Shown: positions 34,104 to 45,700 of the stretch, in pieces
How the letters are laid out: every line of letters starts with the position of its first letter
Position numbering within the stretch: position 1 is the first letter of the stretch
Notes under the pieces: generated by a model
What the model was told of the DNA's origin: nothing
Database searches by the model: none
Seen by the model: the letters and a program-made list of their open reading frames with translations, nothing else
Assembly (NCBI RefSeq): GCF_027580225.2
Contig: NC_073340.2
Span: 35,064,001-35,128,000 of the forward strand
DNA: 64,000 bases
Source: Misgurnus anguillicaudatus
Taxonomy: Eukaryota; Chordata; Actinopteri; Cypriniformes; Cobitidae
Direction of reading: 5' to 3'
Program-made: the position numbers and the translations under genes

Positions 34104-34468
34104 TTAAGTAATCAATGATCGATAATTTTTCTACAAGTTAATACCTGTTTGGCTAGAAGTTTCCTTTGTAGATTCACCAAACCCTTCACTTGTGAATCTG
34201 TTTAACTCCCCTGCTGTTAAAATATAAAACATAAACAATGTTTATATACCCTTACAATATTATTGTGTACGAGTAAAACAGTCAATTCAATATTTAGTAT
34301 ACAATAACAGCAGAACTCAATCTATCATGAATTCAACAATAATTGATCAATAAATATTGAATGAGAGATTACCTGTGTCATCTTTAACAGCTTCTGTAAA
34401 CAGATTTTAAAATCACCGTTAATAGATTCACAATGAAAGTTAATTTCATTATAGAAGTTAAACTGTAC

Positions 34469-34753
34469 CTTTTACATTTGCAGTGAAATATGTTGTTTCA
34501 CAACCACAGTTGGTTTGTAAAAAGAATTGGAATTGTGTTGTCATGGCTTTATTTGCAGTGTAAGGACATGAAACTCTGCTCAGCTGATCACTTCTGAACT
34601 CCTCTTTACAGATTGTTTGGCCTTTATCTGCTGTCATATTAATAAACTTGTACATTTTTGTGCAGCATGTATAGCTTGGATAAGATACCGTGCAGGTGAA
34701 AGTTTTTTCATCTCCCACATGTGCAGTCACATTTTCACACTTAACTGTGATAT
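34469..34753 (-). CDS. R3 Ig-domain exon
   Basis: 285 bp, phase 1-1, acceptor TTTTTTTTCAG. Key residues are VKC, FTC, TCC, TIC, SCPY and NCGC. Sequons NVT and NMT. Confidence 0.8.
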
Positions 34754-35044
34754 CTGAAAAAAAAGAAAAGATGATATTAAATTTAATGTACACAAAAATA
34801 ATAATTTATATCATAATAATCAAATGAATTTAACACAAGAAGATTACAGTTTATACTCAAAGAGGTCTTTTGGTTTTACACTATAAAGAGCAAATAATAA
34901 CACATCAATATACATCATCACTCTCATCTAAAATTAATTTAAAAGTCATTCCTGTTTTTCTTCATTTATGATCCATCACTCAATCATCTCATATGTCAAC
35001 ACAAAACTGACTCCAGATCAGCTGATAATGTTAGTTAATACATT

Positions 35045-35590
35045 CACACTGTGACAAGCAGGGCAGGTGAGAGCTGTGGGAGCGGCGTGAGACTGGTGAT
35101 GCGATTGTATTCCACGGAGGAATCCGGAAGTATAAATGTAGGAACTGTTGGAAACTTTTTTAGCGAAGACCAGGAGACTTGGATTTCCTCGAGCAATAGT
35201 CTTTATTGCAGAAAATGTTCTTGGAATCAGAGCATAGAGCTCGGGGAGCTGCAGTAACCAAGTCTGACTTTGGGTATACATGCATTACATTTAAAGCTAA
35301 TTCTTTCATATTTAGGTGAACAGATACATTTGATAATAATTAATTAAACAAAAACAATGACTTCAAATTATATTTCAACAGAACGATGCCGGTAGAGGAC
35401 GAGAGAGGACCAGGCATGAATATTATTTTATAGTGTTTTGTAATGTGATTGATGTTTTGTTTGTGACTGGCAGTCGTCCGTGAGGGGCTGCCGGCTTTTA
35501 CTTTCTTTTGTTTTGCTTGTTTTATTTGTATATTAAAGTGTTAAATGTGTTCCGGTTTCCGCCTTCGTCCTCTCCACTTACACACATAAA
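35045..35590. repeat. Unclassified repeat in R3 intron
   Basis: It runs from GTGACAAGCAGGGCAGG to CCTTCGTCCTCTCCACTTAC, with an internal part resembling an LTR (TCTTTATTGCAG). Non-coding. It separates R3 Ig and signal exons. Confidence 0.4.
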
Positions 35591-35857
35591 GTCTCAAAAC
35601 AAATGTACAGATAAATGACTTCAGACTGAACATTAATCACCCTTGAGTTTTGTTTTTTTGAGATCATGAGAATAGCTAAACAGGAAAGAAATCTGCACTA
35701 CCAAAGGATGTTACATAGTTTATTTGTTACAGGACTGAAGTGATTTCTGGATCACACACTGTTAACACACATAAAGCAACTTCATAAACTTTACGTGGTT
35801 AAAGAAGAACTGAATGATTAAATCATTTTATAAATAATACTATAATCATTTCATTAT

Positions 35858-35939
35858 CAATATCGGCTTCAGAGACACCAGTGAAGGTCCAGACCAGCAA
35901 CACCAGTAGTACAACATTAACACCACCCATCATCCAGCT
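35858..35939 (-). CDS. R3 signal-peptide exon, donor mutated
   Basis: Acceptor CTAACAG, then ATGATGGGT. At position 35857 the first intron base is A on the minus strand, where R4 has G. The nearest downstream GT would give the wrong phase. Confidence 0.7.
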
Positions 35940-36047
35940 CTGTTAGAAAGACATTATATCAATTTAGACATTAAAAACAATTAAAATGTGTTACATTAAA
36001 ATGTAGTCATGAAGTTTGTATAAAATGTTACAGTAGTGATCACTTAC

Positions 36048-36250
36048 TGTTTTGTCTTCACCGTGTGTGAAGGTTTAAGATCGCCGTGATGCTTCTGAGA
36101 TCCGCACAGACACTTTCACTTTGAAAATGAGGGAAGAGTTATAAAATACCCAGTACTGTGTATTGGAATGTTGTTGGCTCATTGCTCGTGTTAATATGGA
36201 AACTTCCACCCACAGTAAGAGATAACAGCATGTAATGAGTTAAAAATAAA
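36048..36250 (-). promoter_or_regulatory. R3 5' UTR exon and promoter block with IRF-like motif
   Basis: The donor AAAACA/GTAAGTG sits at 36048. Upstream on the minus strand are AAAGTGAAAGTG (36122-36111) and a TATA-like TTTTATAA (about 36145-36138). The motif resembles the core bound by interferon regulatory factors. The block TTTCACTTTnAnAATGAGGGAAG on the plus strand recurs at R4. Confidence 0.45.
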
Positions 36251-36489
36251 ACATAGGCTTGTAACAGCAGTTATTAACTGTAAAGAGTGTACCTACGGTT
36301 TAAATCTTATTTGTCAAACAAGACCTTTGCTGTAAAAGGTCATGTCATGTCAAATAGTCCTTCAAACCATGGTCCACTGCCTTTTTTATTGATACACTCC
36401 CTCTGGGATCTTTTTTTAGGAAAAAATAGCTCTTTTCACAAAGACATTAGGGAAAATACATGGCAAATGCACATGGGACCACACGTTAC
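36251..36489. other. No gene seen
   Basis: AT-rich sequence upstream of R3, up to the truncated Tc1-like copy. Confidence 0.35.
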
Positions 36490-39223
36490 AACCACTCTTT
36501 ACAACCGAGGTATGCAGCAAAGCATTTGTGAAGCCACAACACGCACAACCTTGAGGCGGATGGGCTACAACAGCAGAAGCCCCACCGGGTTCCACTTATC
36601 TCCACTACAAATAGGAAAAAGAAGCTACAATTTGCACGACCTGACCAAAATTGGATGTTTGAAACTTGAAAAAATGTTGCCTGGTCTGATGAGTCTCGAT
36701 TTCTGTTGAGACATTCAGATGGTAGAGTCAGAATTTGGCGTAAACAGAATGAGAACATGGATCTGTCACAAGGTGACAATCTTTTTAAGGGCGGAACCAA
36801 AGTTAAGGAAGTTTGGTTCCGCCCGGAAGGTTTCCCACCGGGCCGCATTCGACGGACCTTCTCACTTCCTGGTTTCCAGGGAAACCTAATCGGGCTTTAC
36901 GAGCCACAGGTGAGAAAAATTAAGCAAGCGAAGTGTGATTGGAGGCTGTGTGAAAGGGAGATAAATAAATAGCTCTGCGGAAACACAAAGACAGGCACGT
37001 CAGACACGAGAAGCGATCGACACGGGGAAAGCTCCTTTGCCAAAGGCAGAGTTAAAGACACGCACCTTTTGAAGAGCCGTAGGCTCTGTTGATCCGGGCT
37101 GCGCTAGGAAGCGCGCGGAAAGAAGACGGAGCCACAGGAGGCGAAAGAAAGGCAGCTGTGGATCTTTAAAGGAGCACCCCGGAAAGTGCTTTTGGAGCGG
37201 ACGTGCTCTTTGTGACTGTTGGGCGTTGTGACTGTTGGCATTGTGTAGGTTCACTTGACACGCTACTGGCGGCGGTCGGATTCTCTCTCTCAAGTTGAAA
37301 CAGACTTTAGAAGTAAGTGCAAACCTTAAAGGTTGAAAGACGAACGTAAACAACGTAATTGAAGACACATTAAGAGGAGAAGAAACGGAGTTGTGCGAGT
37401 ACTAACTGGGGAGAAGTTATAGAAGTGTTTGGAAGAGACGTACTGTTGCAGTATTGATGTTGCTGATCCAAGGGAACGGAGAAAAAGGAGAGAGAGAAAC
37501 ACTTTAAATTGACGAGTGAGTAACCGTATTGCTGTACAACCACTGTGTATTTACTAACCTGTCTTCTAGTAAACCCCTCCGGGAAAAGGAGAGCGGCCCT
37601 ACCCCTAGGAAAGCGTGGTGGGTGAGCCGAGAAGATTCTTTGGTCGAAGCCAGCCACAGTGACGAGACCACCACTAAGGCCGCGAGATCCATCGCTGATC
37701 GGACTCGGGCAAAGTGGGCGAAGACAGGCGTCCTTTGTGTATACACGATTGTGGTGGGTGAGTCTTTGTGCTGTGGAAACTTTCACTATAGCGTGGTGCT
37801 GTGTATTCTGCTGTGTATTGCTGTGTGTGTCTTGTCAGACAAACCCCCGCCTTCATACACTTTGTCTGGGAGAACGAAGAGGCTGTCGGCCCTGGTGGAA
37901 CACTATTATACTGTACGTGTGAGTGTGCTTCTAGCTATGAGCGACGGAGTGGTGCCCTGAAACGAGTCCTGTTGAGACATTTGGGGGTCGCGAAGAGCGG
38001 CGGCGAAGAGCCGGGAAACTAGTGGAAACGTGAGTACAACTAGGGAATGCTATTGTGGATATATTGATCCTACGAAATACTTACTGTGCAGAGAACGTGG
38101 TGTAGGAAATCCCGCCCGTCCCGAGGTCCCTACAAAGGGGCGCCCCTGTCCGGTGGAAGATCGCCTTACGGTGACGTGAGAGGGCAGCGCTCGGCCTTGG
38201 TGTGACGGTGTGACGTGTACGCCCCTCTGTGACCAACGCGCTCGTCGAGAGGGTCCGCCCCCGACGTTACATGGAAAACTGCATGTCCCACCTGACCCAT
38301 TAAGAGAGAAAGAGAGAAAGTGAACGCCAGAGAAAACGAACAGAGCAAACCTCATACTTACCGTAGGCTGTATGCAGCAAAGAGGTGAGAAAGCCAAGTT
38401 GAACTAACTGTGTCTTGTGTCCCAGCTGCTGTCTGTGAAGAAAGAGAGAGAGAAAATGAGCAACACGAAAAGGAATTGCGGAAATCCAGCCTGTGGAAAT
38501 GACGAGAGCCTGAAGAGGCCGTTATTTTAAGTCCCCCTTTCCCCCCCCCTATTTATTATTTTAAGTAAATTAAATAAAGTATATTTTAATATTATGCTTA
38601 CCTTGTGTGTCTGGTCATTGGGGTGGCTTTGGGAATCTCCTCGAGGTGGAGAAAGGGGCGTGACCTTATTAACATCTGGGTCCACCCCTACCTGTGACAG
38701 ATCCATCATGCCTTGTTGCCACTGTGGAGACTGCTGGTGGTGGTGAAATGGTGTGGGGGATGTTTTCTTGGCACACTTTAGGCCCCTTAGTGCCAATTGG
38801 GCATCATTTAAATGCCATAGCCTATCTGAGCATTGTTTCTGATCATGTCTATTCATGACCACCATGTACTCATCCTCTAATGGCTACTTCCAGCAGGATA
38901 ATGCACCACGTCACAAAGCTTGAATAATTTCAAATTGGTTTCTTGAACATGACAATGAGTTCACTGTACTAAAATGGCCTCCACAGTCACCAGATCTCAA
39001 CTCAATAGAGCATCTTTGGGATGTGGTGGAACGGGAGATTCGTGCCCTGCATGTGCATCCCACAAATCTCCATCAACTGCAAGATGCTATCCTATCAATA
39101 TGAGCCAACATTTCTAAAGAAAGCTTTCAGCACAATGCCACGTAGAATTAAGGCAGTTTTGAAGGTGAAAGGGGGTCAAACGCAGTATTAGTATGGTGTT
39201 CCTAATAATCCTTTAGGTGAGTG
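36490..39223 (+). pseudogene. Tc1-like transposase copy (family B) split by an LTR
   Basis: The left part encodes RGMQQSICEATTRTTLRRMG and, after frame breaks, WSDESRFLLRHSDGRVRIW-like sequence. The right part, after the LTR, gives FQQDNAPRHKA-like and [23 protein letters not shown] stretches, with frameshifts and stops. It ends at the complement of CACTCACCTAAAGG, followed by TA. The 5' end is missing. Confidence 0.82.
36764..38699 (+). mobile_element. 1.94-kb GC-rich LTR inside the Tc1-like copy
   Basis: Ends TGTCACAAGG...CCTGTGACA with a 4-bp duplication GATC (36760-36763, 38700-38703). AATAAAG near 38573 could be its poly(A) signal. It is much richer in GC than its surroundings. Unusually long for an LTR; no gag or pol motif was recognised. 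Confidence 0.7.
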
Positions 39224-39399
39224 TATGTACCACTGGTAAGTACAGTCATTTTACATTTTAATTACCATTTAGATACTCAAAGTAAGTGCCACACATTTAT
39301 CTGTAAGTACAACATATGTACCTTATATGTACAAGGTAAGTGCACATACTGTAAAATAAAATGCTACAATATGATTATATATTGACAATACCTAATACT

Positions 39400-39720
39400 C
39401 AATCTAATGGGCATCGAAGGCATCATCACCAGCTGCATCACTGTGTGGTTTGGAAATTGCATCACCCACAACCTCAAAGCCCTGCAGCGCATACGGAAAA
39501 CAGCAGAAAAAAATCATTGGCGCCACACTCCCTTCTCTTCTGGACAATATAACAAATAAACCCATAAACAAATCAACATAGTGGGTGACGCCATTCACCC
39601 TTCACACTGCTTCTTTAGTCTTCTGCCCACTTCCCTCCAGGCCTGAACCATGAGACTGAAAAACAGCTTTATCCAAGAGGAAATTAAAAAGCTGAACTCT
39701 CTTTTCTTTTTGCCCTCTGA
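39400..39720 (+). pseudogene. LINE reverse transcriptase C-terminal fragment
   Basis: It reads EGIITSCITVWFGNC, HNLKALQRIRKTAE and, after a shift, HPSHCFFSLLPTS. These fit the end of a fish non-LTR reverse transcriptase (GCITxWYGN, KALQRVVRTA). Broken by frameshifts. Confidence 0.6.
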
Positions 39721-39989
39721 TTAGTAGTCTTATTTTTTTAGGTTTAATTGCACAGAATTCATGATAAATTAATTGTATTTTATAAAATCTCTCACTTAAA
39801 GTCCCTTAATGTCCACCTCCAGGCCTGGAAAAACAGTCTGGTTGAGTATAAGGAACAAATTGTATCTGCAAGGTCAGACTATTTCTCACAAATTTGATTT
39901 GATTGGATTGATTTGAAATGATAAAAAGTTAGAAAAACAAACCAAAGCAACTTTTTCTTTCAATAAACAAACTCCTATTTAGGAATAAT

Positions 39990-40640
39990 ATGTCCGATGT
40001 GCCAGCTTCAGCTCATCTGCTTAACATTGTCTCAAGTATGAAAGCTACCACATATGTTGTTGACCCCATACCAACTTGTTAAGTCATGTTTTGAAACTCT
40101 CTTTCCTACTGTACTATAGTCATTGATTCTCTGAGAACTAGTGTGGTGCCAGCTGCACTTAAAATTGTTGCTGTTACCCCTGGTACCAAAGACAAATAAC
40201 GCAGATTTTTTTTAAATGCTTAAAAATGATTCAACCATGTCTAACCTTCCTTTTCTTTCTAAAATACAAAAACAAGTTGTGGTTTGTTTTTAAGAGCTCA
40301 CTTGACTGTTATCAAACTATTTAAGCAACCTCAACAAGGCCCCAGTCTAGTTTCCATAAGTTGCACAGTACTGAAACAGCACTGATAAAGGTTCTTAAAT
40401 TAGTTAATCTATATTGATTATTTATCTATACATGAAGTCATGCTTATTGGTTCACCACATCAGTTACGTTGAATGAACCGCCATCCTTACAGGTAGATGA
40501 CTCTATTTTACAGTGCAAAGACAAATAAAAAAATCAGGGGGTGATATTTGATCCCAACCTAACGGTGGACTTACAGGTTAGAAACACTGTTTAAGTATCT
40601 TTCTTCCACCTCAGAAATATTGTGTAGGACATGTGTTCAA
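39990..40640 (+). pseudogene. L2-like LINE ORF2 remnant
   Basis: With frame breaks it reads SSMKATTYVVDPIPT, SNLPFLSKI, then TEVMLIGSPHQLR and GVIFDPNLTVDLQVRN. Order and spacing fit an L2-type LINE with its central reverse transcriptase deleted. Confidence 0.7.
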
Positions 40641-40919
40641 GAGATCAGCATTGGGTTTGCTTGTGAAGAGATACACATAAAGCAATAAAACCCCTAGTTG
40701 GTGCTGATAACCAGGACTCTACCTCTTTGTCTTCCCAAATACCAATTCACTGAAGGTCAACTGAACTTGTAACCGTATAGATTCTATGTTGTGATGCTAT
40801 AAGGTTTCATCTTCATGTTTGGTGTCATTTTAAAGGTCATGGTGCAATGGTTAAAAGCGTCAAATTTCTATAATTTCAAGATAAAGTGTACCAAAGGTTA
40901 GAATTTATTTATAATTAAT
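40641..40919. other. No gene seen
   Basis: Probably LINE-derived tail; no supported feature. Confidence 0.3.
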
Positions 40920-41165
40920 CTGCACTCCTGCTCCCAAGGGGGTTAAACATTTGATTTTTACCGTTTTGGAATCCATTCAGCTGATCTCCGGGTCTGGTGC
41001 TAGCACTTTTAGCATAGCTTAGCACAATCCATTGAATCTGATTAGACCATTTAGCATCGTGTTTAAAAATAACCAAAGAGTTTGTATATTTTTCCTATTT
41101 AAAACTTGACTCTTCTGTAGCTACATCGTGTACTACGACAGACGGAAAATTAAAAGTTTTGATGT
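40920..41165. mobile_element. Partial MITE, related to 248-630
   Basis: It holds GTTAAACATTTGATTTTTAC and the inner part in inverted orientation relative to the first copy. Confidence 0.7.
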
Positions 41166-41526
41166 TAAAAATAGCTTGAAGACACAGTAAGTTTAAAAAA
41201 CAGACATTTATATAATTAACCATGCACCAAATTAAACGTGTTATAATTAAACAAACGTCGTTTTAGTTTAGGTTTCAGTAGATCTCTCTCCCTGTCAAGA
41301 AATTAAGAAAATTACCAAATCTGTCCTCAAATATCAACTCTGTTGTAAGTTAATACTTTAAATCAACCACGAGGCAGATACAAAGATAAAGATACAGCAA
41401 AAGTGATGTAAATACGGTATAAAGATGCTTTATTCAATTTTTTTTGTCAATGGTCTGATTGACTTCGTCTGACTACATTACATATAAAAAAAATTTAGGG
41501 CCAACATAAGATTTAAAATATATTAA
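41166..41526. other. No gene seen
   Basis: AT-rich spacer. Confidence 0.35.
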
Positions 41527-42003
41527 CCCTCCTGTTACAATTTTACCAACACTATTCTTTATTGACCCCAAATAGTTTAATATATACTAAATAACTTTTA
41601 ATTTAAAATAAAATTGTAGGAAAAACTTTTTTGTATACATACATCATTTCTATAAAAACATATCTTTTGTAGCACATAAGTGTAGTGTTTATTTAGTAAA
41701 AAAAGTAGAAATAAAAATAATATATAACATTTCTCCATTTTAAGGGATAACAGTTTTACCACTTTTTCACATATTAATAGTAAAAAATACTAATTAGATC
41801 ATTTTTACAGAAACACTGGGTGTACTGTTTGTACATTTATATACTTGACAGGCACTTTTATCCAAAGTGACTAAATTAACTTCAAATCAAAAAGTATCAA
41901 GGAAAAGTCAAAAAGTAGATTTAAAGGTTTAAAAATACAATTAGCATATTTTTCAGAGATGTCAAAGCTTTGGGGTCAATTTGATCCCAAACATAAAAGG
42001 AGG
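41527..42003. mobile_element. TTAA-type non-autonomous element
   Basis: Left end TTAA/CCCTCCTGTTAC; right end complement CCCTCCTTTTATG. It fits a piggyBac-like TIR, although the right flank reads ATAA. Confidence 0.55.
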
Positions 42004-42590
42004 GATAACAAATATATGTAGAATAACTAGATAGAATAAAATAAATATAATATAAAAATAATAAAAAAGTAAATGATAAAATGATAAATGCATGATATAA
42101 TTGAATTAATGTTAAATGAAATAATGTAATAGATAAAATGAAACACAAATTTATGTTTCTACAGATCTATCAATGCAGACCAAGAGTTTCTCCTTAATAT
42201 GCATAGAAAACTATAAGGAAATTTACATTTAAGATGTATTTACACTGATCAAACAGATCAATAATAATAATACTTCACAGATTTTACAACCATAGTCTTT
42301 AACAGTCAGTAGATTTGATCTGGTATGTAAATGGTTTTATCTTTATTTTTGTGAACAGCAGATTTGATGTGGCTTGTAACTTTACAGACTCACAATCCAT
42401 CATGATCTTTAGATAAAACATGAATATATTACATATTAATGTGATAAATACACAGTGAAGCTTACAACCGCAGTCTTCAACAGTCAGTAAATTTGATCTT
42501 GTATGTACACACAAATGATTTTATCTCCTGCATATATGCTGTTTTTTTAGTTAAAACATGAATATATTACATATTAATGTGATGCTGTAG
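42003..42590 (-). other. R4 3' UTR and downstream sequence
   Basis: It contains the family 3' UTR motif twice: AACAGTCAGTA with TTTGATCT at about 42300 and again at 42480. This indicates a local duplication inside the UTR. Confidence 0.45.
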
Positions 42591-42745
42591 TTACACTGTT
42601 TCTCTATCTGAACATTTACTGAGGATTTTTTCATGCACATCCATATTATAATTCTTCTGAAATCCAGTGTTGATGAAGTTGAGCTTCTTCTTGTAAATTA
42701 ATCCCATGATAATGATGATCAAACACATGACAGAAATGATGGCGG
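42591..42745 (-). CDS. R4 transmembrane and tail exon
   Basis: Acceptor TTTTACAG. It encodes AAIISVMCLIIIIMGLIY, KKK, a tail with NYNMD and terminal RETV, then TAA. It is one residue shorter in the membrane segment than R3. Confidence 0.78.
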
Positions 42746-45700
42746 CTGTAAAATTGAATTGAAATAAATTAGAAAATGATTTATTGGTGAATTTAAACAA
42801 AATTATGATAAAACTACTTCAGTGTTTTATAGCAAGTAAGATCATCACAATATACTGCATACTCTAACACTAATATCTTGCGTATTAATAGTATATCAAA
42901 CTAAAAATACATACAATGTCACTATTTAGAAACTGTTTTCGCTATAACTCTTCACGTCGTGCCGCATTACCATCTTGGTTGTGCATTATTTTAAAATAAT
43001 TGAACGGCTAGTCGTCAATTACTCCTTATAAATAATGAATAAGTCAATAACTATAATGAATATGGTAAACAAGACCTTAAAGCTAATATCTGTTGTCATT
43101 TTAATGGGTTACAGTGAGTTAAGTAATCAATGATCAATAATTATTTGAATAAGTTAATACCTGTTAGGCCAAAAGTTTCCTTTGCAGATTCACCAAACCC
43201 TTCACCTGTTAATCTGTCTGATGCACCTGCTCAAAGATTTTAAAACCTTGGTTAATAGATTCAAAATAAACTGTTTAATATATAACATAAACAATGTTTA
43301 CATACTGTTACAACATTATTGTATGAGAGTTAATACATATTTCATATGAATTTCAGAGTTTATTAGTATTTGCTGTAATGAACACAGATGTCAATCTGAA
43401 TTCAATCATCAGTGACCTGTGTCATCTTTAACAGCTTCGGTAAACAGATTTTAATATCACTGTTAATATATTCATAATGGAAGTTAATTTCATTACAAAC
43501 AATGTTAAAGAAGTTAAACTGTACCTGTTGTGCTCACACTGAATTCTTTTGTCTCTGCTCCACAGTTGGCTTGCAAGAAGAATTGGAGTTTTGTTGTCAT
43601 GGCTTTATTTTCAGTGTAAGGACATGAAAATCTGCGCAGCTTTCTGCATTTCAAATCATTTCTGCACTCCTTTCTAAAGATTTGTTCAGCTGCTGCTGTC
43701 ATATTAATAAACTTGTACATTACCGTGCTGCATGTATGGTTTGGATAAGTGACTGTGCAGTTGATAGTTATTTTATCTCCTACATGTGCAGTCACATTTT
43801 CACACTTAATTTTGATATCTGTAAAAGAACAGATGATATTAAACCTAATGTAAACAGCAACTAAACAAAAATTATCATTTGTATCAGAATAAATAAAATA
43901 AATGAAAAAAGATTACAGATTATACTCAATTAGGTTTTCTTCATTTAAACATAAATCTGTGACAGTTTACAATGTTATGTAGTGTAATACACTATAAGCA
44001 AATATTATCACATCAATAAACATCATCACTGTCACTTTAAAATTAATAAATAAAAAATGCATCACTTCATCATCATTTGTCAACAAAAGAATGGCTGGGT
44101 AAAATGTTGGGAAAATATTGGACAGAACACACCGCTGGGTTAAAACTGACCCAATGCCATGGTTTCATAACATTGGGTCATTTTTAACCCAGTATGCGTT
44201 GCAAAGGGGCATAAAATTTCCAGTAAATTTAAGGAAACTTTTCTATGGGAACTTAATCTGGGGAATTTTGAAAACTTTATGGGAATTTAGAGAAATGTTT
44301 ATAAACTGTATTATATAAAACATAAATAAACATTTTGTTTGGTCATAAGCAGACATGCATGCAAGGTAATACAAATTTTAAAAGTGACGTCTTTAATGAT
44401 TTAATTGCAACTTTAATTTATTATTTCATTGAGCAAACACAAAAGCATGATAAACATTATTATAGTTATTATAATAGTGCTAGATTACATTTAGATATCT
44501 GATATACTGGGTAGCTAGCTGTACACATTTTGGTATTTGCTAGTTAAACTGTTAAAATGCAGCTTCTTTCAATGCCTGGAAAATGGAGGTGAATCCACCC
44601 CTTAAGTAATATAGGGAGGGTTTTTTAATTTCAGGGGAAGCAGTGGCGGCTCCAGAGATTTTCTGATGCAGGTGCTATGGGGATGCTCAACACTTAAGAG
44701 AAGGTGCTTTACATTTTGGGGCGTTTCATTAAGGAGGTCGCATCGGACCACCCTTTATACACGCGTACACACCCGCATTAACTAGCCTATACTTGTTCCA
44801 CGACTATGTAAAAGTATTTAACACAAGGGCTATAGAAACAACATACATAAGCCTGCCAATGTAAACCTCTGAAAATAATATTTCACAGTTCTGTCACAGT
44901 CTAGCCCTGAATACAACGGAGCAGCAAACGCAGCAACAGACACTGTGCACGCTTCGGCTCAGATCACACAGCCAGTTACCAACACTAGTGATGAATCAGC
45001 ATTGTTTCTATTGTTGGAGCATCATAGGGTGACCATATGTGTCATTCTTACCGGACCCGGACGCGTCCTATCCAGGATTTCGGGTGCATCTTCTGGAAGT
45101 CGTATTTGTCTGCCGCATACGTCATACATAGATGATTATTATTATTATTACAGAAAAGCAACCGTTACATTTTAAGGTAAGAATTAAACTACGATTGTAT
45201 ATCTTATGTTTTTAACTGAATGGCGTATGTGGTCAACAAATACGACTTTGAAAGACGCACCGAAATCCTGGACAGGACGCGTCCGGGAAGTACGACACGT
45301 ATGGGCACCCTATAGATGTAACAATGCATAGCCAAGATTTATTCTTTAAACACCAAATTAATTCAATTTGTAATAGCCAACAGAGGGGAAAATCAAGCAC
45401 TTATCATAGACGTCTTCACATCAAAACAGCATCATCACTGATGTTGACGCAGTCAAGGGTCCTCGTTCTCTCCGTATTTATAGCCAAAAGTGCCAGATTA
45501 CTGGTCCTAGTGTGTCCACTGCTGTTCCTCGGGTAGTTTTTGGTGTATCCACTTTGGTGTATTTTACTCGGCTAAATTTCTAAACTCGCTTTCAAAAACA
45601 AACTGCCGTGCGTTAAGGTCAAAAGTTCACCGAGCGCTGCAACCATTGGCCAATGAAGATCACATGTTTGGGCGTCATGATATTTTAGCTAAACATATGT

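Larger units (their letters stand above)
32911..36115 (-). pseudogene. R3: Ig-like receptor with a broken signal-exon donor
   Basis: Exons right to left: 5' UTR about 36115-36048, signal 35939-35858 (ATG at 35933), Ig 34753-34469, cassette 34393-34373, stalk 34213-34145, transmembrane/tail 33071-32911. The leader is MMGGVNVVLLVLLVWTF. The Ig domain starts DITVKCENVTAHVG; it has lost the DPC cysteine but gained one in NCGC. The stalk exon is longer than in R1 (69 bp, rich in Gly, Ser, Glu). The membrane segment is followed by KKK, and the tail ends SKCSDRETV, a class I PDZ-ligand form. All borders are good except the signal-exon donor, which reads ATTG/AT instead of ATTG/GT. Without that splice the leader cannot join the Ig domain, so R3 is a probable pseudogene or uses an unseen alternative exon. 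Confidence 0.65.

Noticed and set aside
37370..37960. Overlapping frames of 138 and 143 codons on opposite strands
   Set aside because: They lie inside the GC-rich LTR-like insertion, where stops are rare by composition; no domain recognised.
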